NCBI RefSeq assembly: GCF_002505485.1
Contig: NZ_DAVG01000095.1
Location: 1 to 41,675, forward strand
Length of the DNA: 41,675 bases
Source: Methanosarcina sp. UBA5
GTDB taxonomy: Archaea; Halobacteriota; Methanosarcinia; Methanosarcinales; Methanosarcinaceae
Reading direction: 5' to 3'
Shown: positions 33,679 through 41,675 of the stretch, piece by piece
How positions within the stretch are numbered: the stretch's first letter is position 1
Layout: each line of letters opens with the position of its first letter
Position numbers and translations under genes: made by a program
The notes under the pieces: generated by a model
The model's database searches: none
Told to the model about the DNA's origin: nothing
The model's input: the letters and a program-made list of their open reading frames with translations, nothing else

Positions 33679-35868
33679 ATGAAGATAGAAAGTCTCGATC
33701 TGCCCAATGAAGTAAAGCGGTTTTATCTTGATTCCGGGATTCTGGAACTTTATCCTCCTCAGGCAGAAGCCGTGGAAAAAGGGCTGCTTGAAGGAAGAAA
33801 CTTGCTTGCTGCAATCCCAACAGCTTCAGGGAAGACTCTCTTAGCCGAGCTTGCAATGTTGAAGTCTATCCGTGCAGGAGGAAAAGCACTCTATATTGTG
33901 CCTCTTAGAGCTCTTGCCTCCGAGAAGTTCAGGCGATTCCAAGAGTTTTCGGAACTTGGAATCAAGGTTGGTATCTCAACAGGAGATTATGACTTGCGGG
34001 ACGAAGGGCTAGGAGTAAACGACATTATTGTTGCAACTTCAGAGAAAACCGATTCACTGCTCAGGAACGAGACCGCCTGGATGCAGGAAATTTCGGTTGT
34101 TGTGGCAGATGAGGTGCATCTTATAGACTCGCCGGATAGGGGCCCCACGCTTGAAGTTACCCTTGCAAAGCTTAGGAAAATGAACCCTTCCTGCCAGATC
34201 CTTGCACTGTCTGCAACCGTCGGGAACGCCGACGAGCTAGCAGCCTGGCTGGAAGCCGAGCTTGTAGTAAGTGAATGGAGGCCTACCGAACTTCTTGAAG
34301 GGGTATTTTTTAATGGGACATTCTATTGCAAAGATAGGGAAAAACCTGTTGAGCAGTCCACAAAAGACGAAGCCGTGAACCTTGTACTGGATACCCTCCG
34401 GAAAGATGGGCAGTGCCTGGTTTTCGAAAGCAGCAGAAAAAACTGCATGGCCTTTGCAAAAAAGGCGGCGTCTACTGTTAAAAAGACGCTTTCAGCAAAA
34501 GACCGGGAAGTCCTTTCAGAAATTGCAGGCGAGATCCTCGAAAACAGTGAAACCGATACTTCAACGAACCTTGCGGCCTGTATTCGTTCAGGAACAGCTT
34601 TTCACCATGCGGGTCTTACCACGCCTTTAAGGGAACTTGTTGAGGACGGTTTCAGGGCTGGAAAGATCAAGTTAATTTCGAGCACGCCTACTCTCGCAGC
34701 CGGGCTCAACCTGCCTGCTCGACGCGTAATTATCCGAAGCTATCGGCGCTACTCCTCTGAAAGCGGGATGCAGCCTATTCCTGTGCTTGAGTACAAACAA
34801 ATGGCAGGCAGGGCAGGCAGGCCGAGGCTTGACCCGTACGGAGAAGCTGTGCTTGTTGCAAAATCATATAATGAATTTGTTTTCCTTTTTGAGAACTATA
34901 TCGAGGCCGAAGCTGAAGATATCTGGTCCAAACTCGGAACCGAAAACGCCCTCAGGACCCATGTGCTTTCTACAATCTCCAACGGTTTTGCGCGGACCCG
35001 TGACGAGCTCATGGATTTTCTGGAATCAACATTTTTTGCTTTCCAGTACTCAAACTTCGGGCTTTCTACTGTTGTGAATGAGTGCCTTAACTTTTTGCGT
35101 CAGGAAGGTATGCTTGAGAAAACTGACGCCCTTATTCCTACAAACTTTGGAAAGCTTGTCTCAAGGCTTTATATCGACCCCCTGTCGGCCGCCCGCATTG
35201 TAAAGGGACTGAAAGAAGCAGAGGACCTGAGCGAGCTTACCCTGCTGCATCTGGTCTGCAGCACGCCTGATATGCGCTTGCTCTACATGCGAAACCAAGA
35301 TTATCAGGATATCAACGATTACGTAATGGCTCACGCCAGCGAGTTTGTAAAGGTGCCCAGCCCCTTCGATGTTACGGAATATGAGTGGTTCCTGGGAGAA
35401 GTCAAGACTTCCCTTCTTCTGCTTGACTGGATCCATGAAAAATCAGAAAATGATATTTGTTTAAAGTTCGGCACCGGGGAAGGTGACATTCATGCAATTG
35501 CGGATATTGCGGAATGGATAATGCACGTCGCCGCCCAGCTTGCCGAGCTCCTTGACCTCAACGGGGCAAAAGAAGCAGCAGAACTTGAAAAACGTCTTCA
35601 TTACGGAGCAGCCCCCGAACTCATGGATCTGCTCGGCATTCGAGGTATAGGGCGCGTGAGAGCTCGGAAACTATATGAAGCAGGCTTCAGGTCTTCAGCA
35701 GAACTTGCAACGACTGATCATGAGAAAGTGGCTGCTCTTCTGGGACCGAAAATTGCAGACCGGATTTTTAAGCAGATTGGGGACAGAGAGGTAGTCCCTG
35801 GAATTATTGAGCCTGAACCTCCTGAGAAAAATCCTTTCTCAGGGCAAAAAACAATAAGCGATTATTGA
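33679..35868 (+). CDS. hel308: Hel308/Hjm DNA helicase
   Basis: The protein has 729 aa and is a superfamily 2, Ski2-like helicase. Walker A AIPTASGKT (45-53), DEVH (144-147), LSATVGNADELAAWL, STPTLAAGLNLPARRVIIR and QMAGRAGRP are in order. A helix-hairpin-helix GIRGIGRVRARKLYEAGF lies near the end. It unwinds lagging-strand DNA at stalled forks, 3' to 5'. The C-terminus QKTISDY loosely resembles a PCNA-interaction motif. ATG 33679 has no clear ribosome site. Confidence 0.95.
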   Translation: MKIESLDLPNEVKRFYLDSGILELYPPQAEAVEKGLLEGRNLLAAIPTASGKTLLAELAMLKSIRAGGKALYIVPLRALASEKFRRFQEFSELGIKVGISTGDYDLRDEGLGVNDIIVATSEKTDSLLRNETAWMQEISVVVADEVHLIDSPDRGPTLEVTLAKLRKMNPSCQILALSATVGNADELAAWLEAELVVSEWRPTELLEGVFFNGTFYCKDREKPVEQSTKDEAVNLVLDTLRKDGQCLVFESSRKNCMAFAKKAASTVKKTLSAKDREVLSEIAGEILENSETDTSTNLAACIRSGTAFHHAGLTTPLRELVEDGFRAGKIKLISSTPTLAAGLNLPARRVIIRSYRRYSSESGMQPIPVLEYKQMAGRAGRPRLDPYGEAVLVAKSYNEFVFLFENYIEAEAEDIWSKLGTENALRTHVLSTISNGFARTRDELMDFLESTFFAFQYSNFGLSTVVNECLNFLRQEGMLEKTDALIPTNFGKLVSRLYIDPLSAARIVKGLKEAEDLSELTLLHLVCSTPDMRLLYMRNQDYQDINDYVMAHASEFVKVPSPFDVTEYEWFLGEVKTSLLLLDWIHEKSENDICLKFGTGEGDIHAIADIAEWIMHVAAQLAELLDLNGAKEAAELEKRLHYGAAPELMDLLGIRGIGRVRARKLYEAGFRSSAELATTDHEKVAALLGPKIADRIFKQIGDREVVPGIIEPEPPEKNPFSGQKTISDY

Positions 35869-36199
35869 TTTTACCTGCTCCATATTTATTATTTTTTATA
35901 TGTTTAGTCTATTTTACAATTTTTCCTCTGTTAACGGACCCAGTAAGGGATAAAATATTAAATGAAAGCAGGGATTTAATGGGATTGAACTATCAGGTTA
36001 ATCGATTATCTGATTATCCAGTGTCAGATTAATCAATTATCTGGTTATTCGTTCTCAGATTAACGAGTTATCCATTTGTTCGGGTCTCAGATTATTGATC
36101 ACCAGTTTGTAGTAGAGTCATTTTATATCGGATTTGATTAGCACTTTATGTCAAGTTCAGATTTCAACCTGTATCAGGTCCTGTTAGGTTCTTTGAGAG
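35869..36199. repeat. Spacer with four 31-bp imperfect repeats before hisD
   Basis: TCAG(G/A)TTAA units begin at 35993, 36024, 36055 and 36087 (periods 31, 31, 32). Much of each unit is kept, with AATCAATTATCTGGTTAT as one example. They end about 95 bases before hisD. Confidence 0.65.
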
Positions 36200-37501
36200 A
36201 TGGTCATGATGTTATTCAAAAAGTTATCTGATGTTTCGGAAGCTGAAATGCAAAAATTACTCTCCCGGGGTTCCGGGCTTGAGAATGTAGCGAAAACCGT
36301 TTCATCCGTGCTTTCGGATGTGCGTACCAGAGGAGATGCCGCGCTCAGGGAATATACGGCTAAATTCGATAAAGTCGAACTTGCAAACTTTGAGGTGAGC
36401 GAGGAAGAGTTTGAACAGGCCCTTTCCAGAATAGAGCCTGAACTTCTGGATCACCTTAAGTCCGCAGCTGCAAACATACGGGCTTTCCATGAAGCTCAGC
36501 TTCCGAAAGCTACCTGGTTTATGGAACTCAAACCAGGGATCGTACTGGGTCAAAAGGCAACGCCTCTGGAAAGTGTGGGTGCATATGCCCCTGGGGGGCG
36601 GGCTTCCTATCCGTCAACGGTGCTCATGACTGTAATTCCTGCCAGGGTTGCAGGTGTGGAGCAGGTCATAGTGTGTACGCCTCCAAGGCCTGATGGCTCC
36701 GTTCACCCACTTACGCTTGCTGCCGCAAAGGTTGCAGGAGCGGATAAAGTCTTCAAACTCGGTGGTACACAGGCTATAGGGGCAATGGCTTATGGGACTC
36801 AAACGGTTCCTAAGGTGGATAAAATCGTAGGACCTGGAAATGTTTTTGTCACATCTGCCAAAATACAGATCAGGGATGTTGCAGAGATTGATTTCCCTGC
36901 AGGCCCAAGTGAGGTACTTATAATTGCAGATGAGTCGGCAGATGCCGTCATGGCCGCCTCGGATATTTTAGCACAGGCCGAACACGATCCAAATTCAGTT
37001 TCGATACTCGTTACAGGTTCGGATACGCTAGCGGAAGCTGTAAAAAGAGAAGTACTTGTTCAGGCTGAACAAGCTGTAAGAAGCAGCATTATAAAGGCTT
37101 CTCTTGAGAATGCTGCAATTCTTATTGCAGATTCCCTGGAACAATGTATTAGCTTTAGCAATAAATTTGCTCCCGAACACCTTGAGATTATGGTATCGGA
37201 TTCGGATTTCGTACTTGACAGGATTAAAAATGCAGGATCGATTTTTATAGGAAACTATTCTCCTGTTCCTGTTGGAGATTATGCCTCAGGGACAAATCAC
37301 GTGCTTCCCACGTCCGGATACGCCAGAGTTTACTCAGGTCTCAATATAAACCATTTTATTAAATACTCAAGTATTCAGAGAATCAGCAAGAGTGGGCTTG
37401 AAAGTCTGAAAGAAACTGTAATCGCATTAGCCGAGGAAGAGGGTCTACAGGCACATGCTGATGCTATTAGAACTCGTTTTGGGTATAAACCCTCTAAATA
37501 A
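36200..37501 (+). CDS. hisD: Histidinol dehydrogenase
   Basis: The protein has 433 aa. Family segments include GPGNVFVTSAKIQIRDVAEI, DFPAGPSEVLIIADE, ILAQAEHDPNSVSI, APEHLEIMV and the zinc-region pattern GDYASGTNHVLPT. It oxidises histidinol to histidine in two steps with NAD, the last reactions of histidine synthesis. ATG codons at 36200, 36206 and 36209 compete; none has a strong ribosome site. The gene stands apart from other his genes, as is usual in Methanosarcina. Confidence 0.95.
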   Translation: MVMMLFKKLSDVSEAEMQKLLSRGSGLENVAKTVSSVLSDVRTRGDAALREYTAKFDKVELANFEVSEEEFEQALSRIEPELLDHLKSAAANIRAFHEAQLPKATWFMELKPGIVLGQKATPLESVGAYAPGGRASYPSTVLMTVIPARVAGVEQVIVCTPPRPDGSVHPLTLAAAKVAGADKVFKLGGTQAIGAMAYGTQTVPKVDKIVGPGNVFVTSAKIQIRDVAEIDFPAGPSEVLIIADESADAVMAASDILAQAEHDPNSVSILVTGSDTLAEAVKREVLVQAEQAVRSSIIKASLENAAILIADSLEQCISFSNKFAPEHLEIMVSDSDFVLDRIKNAGSIFIGNYSPVPVGDYASGTNHVLPTSGYARVYSGLNINHFIKYSSIQRISKSGLESLKETVIALAEEEGLQAHADAIRTRFGYKPSK

Positions 37502-37556
37502 TATCTTGGCTAATCGATATGTATTTAAAATGTAAATGCGTAAACAAAATTTGACT

Positions 37557-37568
37557 TTTAAATAAATG
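37557..37568 (+). promoter_or_regulatory. TATA-like box of the second DUF1699 gene
   Basis: TTTTAAATAAAT lies about 35-46 bases before the ATG at 37603; a near-identical box precedes the third copy at 38901-38910. Confidence 0.45.
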
Positions 37569-37602
37569 AAAATCTAATTATTAAATAAGGAGTGGGGATA
37601 GT

Positions 37603-38010
37603 ATGAAGATAAGAGTAGTTAGTTCACGGGAGGAAATTCCTACCCTGAATCCGAACGAGAAGGTTATCCACCTTGCTTTCAGGCCATCTAACAAAGACGT
37701 ATTCATGCTTGCGGAAACATGCCCGAAAATTGAAGCGATACAGCTTCCTAAATCTTACAGAAGGACGGTTTCCAAATCAATTGAAATGTTTCTGGAGATG
37801 CAGAAGATAAATCTTCTGGAAGGGGATGTATGGGGACACAGGAAGGACATAAACGAATATTATAATGTATCTCAGAATGTCCTGGAAAAAATACAGGAAT
37901 TAAAAGCCGACCGCTTTACCAATGAGGTTATTGCCGAAAAGCTTTCGAGAGAAAGTAAATTAAATTCGGATATGATCCTTTACATCCTGAGCAAAAGAAT
38001 TGTGGATTAA
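37603..38010 (+). CDS. DUF1699 family protein, copy 2
   Basis: The protein has 135 aa. It is near identical to the other two copies over residues 1-90 (IRVVSSREEIPTLNPNEKVI, RRTVSKSIEMFLEMQ, EGDVWGHRKDINEYY), with a variable C-terminal helical part (ELKADRFTNEVIAEKLSRES). ATG 37603 follows GGAGTGGGGA. It lies about 100 bases after hisD but has its own TATA-like box. Confidence 0.85.
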   Translation: MKIRVVSSREEIPTLNPNEKVIHLAFRPSNKDVFMLAETCPKIEAIQLPKSYRRTVSKSIEMFLEMQKINLLEGDVWGHRKDINEYYNVSQNVLEKIQELKADRFTNEVIAEKLSRESKLNSDMILYILSKRIVD

Positions 38011-38965
38011 TCTGTTAATTCTTTCGCTATCTCTCTGGAGTATATTTCAGGATATGACCTTTTCCGACATTATCCTGTGAAAGGTAGTGAACAGGAAGAA
38101 ATGAGCATTTCTTCGAAAAGGAGTAAATGGACAGACCTTCAAATAGGAATTAATAGAAATAAAATAAAACAAACTGAAATAAAATAAACAAAAATAAACT
38201 AAAATCTATTAAAAGGGTCTGATGTTTTCTAAAGCATTTAAACCTAACTTCCGCCTTTTTAGGCGCATATATGCTTTTCCGTGAATTGAAGAGGTCAGGT
38301 GAGCCATTTATAGATTTTGCTTTGCATCTGATGTGTTTAAGTTTAAGCGCATGTATCGATATCAAGCGACATTTATGTGCTTAAAAATGTGGAACTAAGG
38401 TTTAAAGTTTGAATCCTTCTTTTCCGGATGGAATTCCTGATTGGAATTTCCATCTAATATGTACTTTTCTCAAATTATTCTTAAATTTTACAGTTGGCAG
38501 AGCTGTGTTTCGCTTTTGTTTGAAGACGGATCAAGGGTCTTAATTGTAAACCTTATTTCTCACTTCACCTCTCATGCCTTATTTTCCATCTCAGCTTGTG
38601 GGGCTTTCATTCTTCAAGCTATTTTCATTTTTTCCTGAAACATTCCTGTACTTTGGGCATAATATGTTATAGTATTTTAATTTTATTTCTTTTAAAATAA
38701 TATCTTGATGCAATCTCTTATACCATACTCTCAAGACATTCTTTTTATAGTTAGGAAGAATATTATAATTAATTTATAAACATTTGAAACACGAGAACTT
38801 ATTTTTACTCAGCGTTTTTAATTTCTACTTTTTCCACATACTTTTTTTGAAGTATTCTCAAATTAACAGGACAAAATCAATGAGTATACATAGAAAATTA
38901 TTTAAATAAAGTAGTGTAACTTATTTTATTGATTCTTTAGTTAAGTTTTGGGTCGGGGGATCTAT
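38011..38965. other. Long spacer between DUF1699 copies 2 and 3
   Basis: An imperfect hairpin (ACCTTTTC / GAAAGGT) near 38058-38086 may end copy 2. The rest is AT-rich; the frame at 38441-38638 has no start support or recognised product. TTTAAATAAA at 38901-38910 is the likely TATA box of copy 3. Confidence 0.4.
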
Positions 38966-39373
38966 ATGAAAATAAGAGTTATCAGTTCAAGAAATGAAAT
39001 TCTGTCACTGAATCCAAATGAAAAGGTCGTTCACTTTTCATTCAGGCCGTCGAATAAAGATATTTTTCTGCTTGTTGAAACCTGTCCGAAACTGGAGATA
39101 ATCCAGCTTCCTAAGTCATATAGAAGGACAGTTTCAAGAGCCATAGAGATGTTTTTGGAAATGCAAAAGGTTCAACTCTTGGAAGGCGATGTCTGGGGAC
39201 ATAGGAAAGATATAAACGAGTATTATACTGTTCCTCCGTCCGTAATTTCAAAAATAAGAAGCATGAAAGCTGAAGGCATTCCCGATGAAAAAATTGCGGA
39301 GAAAATAGCGCATGAAAGCAAACTTAGTCCTGAAATGGTTTCTTACATTCTGGACAGAAAAGATTTAGAGTAA
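38966..39373 (+). CDS. DUF1699 family protein, copy 3
   Basis: The protein has 135 aa from ATG 38966, with GGGGGA five bases upstream; the frame is also open from an upstream TTG at 38948. It has the same core as copies 1 and 2 (VISSRNEILSLNPNEKVVHF, RRTVSRAIEMFLEMQKVQLL), and the C-terminal part (GIPDEKIAEKIAHESKLSPE) again looks like a short helix-turn-helix. A dispersed repeat follows it directly. Confidence 0.85.
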   Translation: MKIRVISSRNEILSLNPNEKVVHFSFRPSNKDIFLLVETCPKLEIIQLPKSYRRTVSRAIEMFLEMQKVQLLEGDVWGHRKDINEYYTVPPSVISKIRSMKAEGIPDEKIAEKIAHESKLSPEMVSYILDRKDLE

Positions 39374-39393
39374 GACATTAGTCTCCGCCCGAG

Positions 39394-39532
39394 TCCCGCA
39401 AACCTTTTGGAAAAACTACTTGCAAGCCTTTTTTCAAAAGGCTTGACCGAAAACCACTGCAAAATCTAAAACATCGGTAGTCGGCGTGATCAACCGGCGC
39501 AACGGTTGCGGGTCAACGCTTGTGCTCAAGAG
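39394..39532. repeat. Dispersed repeat, copy 2
   Basis: The hairpin AAGCCTTTT (39424-39432) / AAAAGGCTT (39436-39444) and the 27-bp block 39482-39508 are shared with copy 1 at 14632-14757. Confidence 0.7.
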
Positions 39533-39947
39533 AACTAATTTAAATTCAGAATCAAGCGAAAGATCACAAAAGGAGACCATATATAATCAAATGATTACGA
39601 AATTTTAAAAAGTTTGAGTTTTTTAAGGAAAGTGCGTTTTTTTACGAAGGTGCCTTACTATATAAACCTGTGTAAGGAAATATAGTTTTCAATCCTAAAT
39701 ATTAAATTCTTAATTACTCTTAACTATCCTTGAGGCAAAAACATCCTGGAGTATTTTGGGTAACTTGAGATTCCACGGAGTGCTCCCGACCCTTTTGGCT
39801 ATATCTGTACAGATGCAGTTTTTATAATGTATTTCTTCTCTGTAGCATTGCAAGAGAGGTAGAAGGGTATGAATTTACTGATTGTTAGGATGCCTTAAAG
39901 GCATCCTGTTTGAGTTCTGTCCTGATTTTTGATTTTTATCAATTGTT
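39533..39947. other. Spacer between dispersed repeat and trpB2
   Basis: This has no gene. AGGATGCCTT (39887-39896) and AAGGCATCCT (39898-39907) form a long hairpin about 40 bases beyond the trpB2 stop, a possible terminator for that leftward gene. Confidence 0.45.
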
Positions 39948-41246
39948 TTAGGTAAGTTCCTTGTTGAAATATTTATCATAGGAACTCATGTCGAAATGCC
40001 CATGTCCGCTGAGGTTGAAGACGATTGTTTTTTCTTCTCCGGTTTGTTTGCATTTGAGAGCTTCGTCGATTGCACAGCGGATAGCGTGGGAGGATTCCGG
40101 AGCAGGGACTATGCCTTCGGTCCGTGCGAACTGCACAGCGGCATCAAATACCGGATACTGATCATATGAAACAGCTTCAATAAGCCCTTCAGCGCAGAGT
40201 TTACTTATGATTGGAGAGGCCCCGTGATAGCGAAGCCCACCCGCATGGATGGCAGGAGGCACGTACTTGTGGTCCAGAGTATACATTTTTAGAAGCGGAG
40301 TCATTTCAGCGGTATCTCCATAGTCATACTTGTATTCTCCTTCGGTCAGGGATGGACAGGCTGAAGGTTCGACTGCTATTACTCTTGCATTGCCCTTTCC
40401 TTCAAGCTTGTCTTTAATAAACTCAAGGGATATTCCCGCAAGGTTGCTTCCTCCTCCGCAGCAGCCTATGACTATATCAGGATAGGTTTCAACCTGCTCA
40501 AGCTGTTTCTTGCTTTCAGCCCCAATTACTGTCTGGTGGAGTATAACATGGTTGAGCACGCTTCCGAGAGAGTATTTAGTGTTATCGTGAGCGATCGCAT
40601 CCTCTACGGCTTCACTGATTGCTATTCCCAGGCTTCCCGGGGTTTCCGGCTGCTCCTTCAGAATCTTTCTCCCGAATTCGGTATCTTCACTTGGCGAGGG
40701 CACAACATTTCCTCCCCAGATCGCCATCAGGGACTTCCGGTAAGGTTTCTGGTAATAGCTGGAACGGACCATATAGACTTTACATTCGAGATCAAAGTAG
40801 TTGCAGGCAAGAGATAATGCACTTCCCCACTGCCCTGCACCGGTTTCGGTTGTGATCCTCTCGGTTCCTTCTTTCATATTATAATAGGCCTGGGCAATCG
40901 AGGTGTTTGTCTTATGGCTGCCGGCAGGGCTTACCGCTTCATTTTTATAGTATATCTTTGCAGGGGTCTTGAGAAGCTTTTCCAGCCTGTGAGCCCTGTA
41001 AAGAGGGCTGGGCCTCCAGAGCTTGTAAATTTCTAGTATCTCGTTAGGGATATCGATAAATCTTTCACTGCTCATCTCCTGCTTGATGAGAGCTTTTGCG
41101 AAAATCGGCTCAAGAGCATCGGGACTTATAGGCTCCCAGGTCCTTGGATCAAGAGGCGGCTCGATAGGAGAGGATAAATCTGAAAGGACGTTATACCATT
41201 GCCTGGGCATTTCATTCTCGTCAAGGATAATCTTGGTCTGTTCCAT
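39948..41246 (-). CDS. trpB2: Tryptophan synthase beta chain, TrpB2 type
   Basis: The protein has 432 aa. The PLP lysine is K112 in SPAGSHKTNTSIAQA. TETGAGQWGSALSLA and the phosphate-binding GCCGGGSNLAG follow. The N-terminal extension (about 1-75, DPRTWEPISPD) marks the TrpB2 branch, which lacks the usual contacts to TrpA and may work alone or salvage indole. ATG 41246 follows GGAGA by about nine bases. No trpA or other trp gene is near. Confidence 0.92.
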   Translation of the reverse strand: MEQTKIILDENEMPRQWYNVLSDLSSPIEPPLDPRTWEPISPDALEPIFAKALIKQEMSSERFIDIPNEILEIYKLWRPSPLYRAHRLEKLLKTPAKIYYKNEAVSPAGSHKTNTSIAQAYYNMKEGTERITTETGAGQWGSALSLACNYFDLECKVYMVRSSYYQKPYRKSLMAIWGGNVVPSPSEDTEFGRKILKEQPETPGSLGIAISEAVEDAIAHDNTKYSLGSVLNHVILHQTVIGAESKKQLEQVETYPDIVIGCCGGGSNLAGISLEFIKDKLEGKGNARVIAVEPSACPSLTEGEYKYDYGDTAEMTPLLKMYTLDHKYVPPAIHAGGLRYHGASPIISKLCAEGLIEAVSYDQYPVFDAAVQFARTEGIVPAPESSHAIRCAIDEALKCKQTGEEKTIVFNLSGHGHFDMSSYDKYFNKELT

Positions 41247-41675
41247 AGGTTTTCTCCGTCATTCGTATTTGCACAAATTCGTACTTCGACGTATATAAGT
41301 GTTATTTATTTTACAGTTAAGGTGCGTATATTCCATTTATGTACTTTTGGCAAAAAAGGATGTTTGAAAGAAATCTACTTATCAAAAATAGAGCCTGAAA
41401 TAAGAGAGACTGCCAGAAACAGGAATCAAAAAAGGAAAAACAGTTAGAAGAAAAAACTGGGAAATAAGTAAAGCGGACAGAAATAGGGACCGAATAAAAC
41501 AAAAAAGGTCAGAATCAAAATCTTGATTCAAAATAAGTTTTTGATTCTAAAAATTTCACTCGATCCTGAGCGTTTTCACTTGAGATTCTGAGCGTTTTAC
41601 TTGAATTTAAGATGGCTTGTCGATACCTGAAATTCTTGATTCTTAACCGGATTTTTACTGTATCTTTTCTGCAAG
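41247..41675. promoter_or_regulatory. trpB2 promoter region and window end
   Basis: Read leftward, TTATATAC near 41291-41298 is a TATA-like box about 45 bases before the trpB2 ATG. Beyond it the sequence is AT-rich; CTGAGCGTTTT occurs twice (41566-41576, 41588-41598) inside a short direct repeat. No gene was seen to the end of the window. Confidence 0.4.

Noticed and set aside
38441..38638. A 65-codon + strand frame between DUF1699 copies 2 and 3.
   Set aside because: It has a hydrophobic chance composition with no start signals and no family match.

Overview
This looks like a piece of a Methanosarcina chromosome (Archaea, Methanosarcinales), probably from the M. barkeri side of the genus. 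The evidence is three DUF1699 paralogues (a Methanosarcina-type family), archaeal CDC48, TiaS, Hel308, ABCE1/Rli and an EMC6-like protein. AT-rich promoters carry TATA boxes, and Shine-Dalgarno sites of the GGAGGTGAT type are common. The species guess rests on a gene set for tetrahydrofolate enzymes, which I recall from M. barkeri; it is not proven here. I saw no rRNA, tRNA or CRISPR array.

Region 1 (1-10.8 kb) is accessory and partly decayed. It holds the end of an unknown gene, a 177-bp MITE with ISL3-like ends and a perfect 8-bp target duplication, and a dead transglutaminase-like gene. Next come a four-helix membrane protein, a PRC-barrel protein, a broken RelE/ParE toxin gene and a two-gene operon whose products carry HEPN-type motifs (DUF4145 plus an unknown). 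A cupin, a 46-codon charged-protein gene, a cupin-gene scrap, a SAM methyltransferase and a pair of nitrogenase component-1-like proteins without a NifH partner follow. The region closes with a TM2-like gene broken by one stop codon and a second PRC-barrel gene.

Region 2 (10.9-17.3 kb) is housekeeping: cdc48, nadE, tiaS and an HTH regulator.

Region 3 (17.5-25.8 kb) is the biochemical centre. Seven genes on the + strand, purN, glyA, folD, folP, metV, metF and a divergent cofE-like gene, make a one-carbon set that would use tetrahydrofolate rather than tetrahydrosarcinapterin. FolP would make dihydropteroate. GlyA, FolD and MetF/MetV would interconvert serine, methylene-, methenyl-, formyl- and methyl-tetrahydrofolate. 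PurN would use formyl-tetrahydrofolate for purines. The CofE-like ligase is a candidate for the missing glutamate-adding step.

Region 4 (25.8-41.7 kb) mixes a Gly/Cys-rich small protein, AT-rich repeats, thioredoxin, a metallo-beta-lactamase-fold protein, an EMC6-like membrane protein, ABCE1, Hel308, HisD, TrpB2 and the three DUF1699 paralogues. Several intergenic regions carry imperfect tandem repeats with a period near 30 bp just upstream of genes. A dispersed repeat lies after nadE and after the third DUF1699 gene.

All calls come from reading the sequence by eye. Family names rest on motifs, and alignments were made manually.
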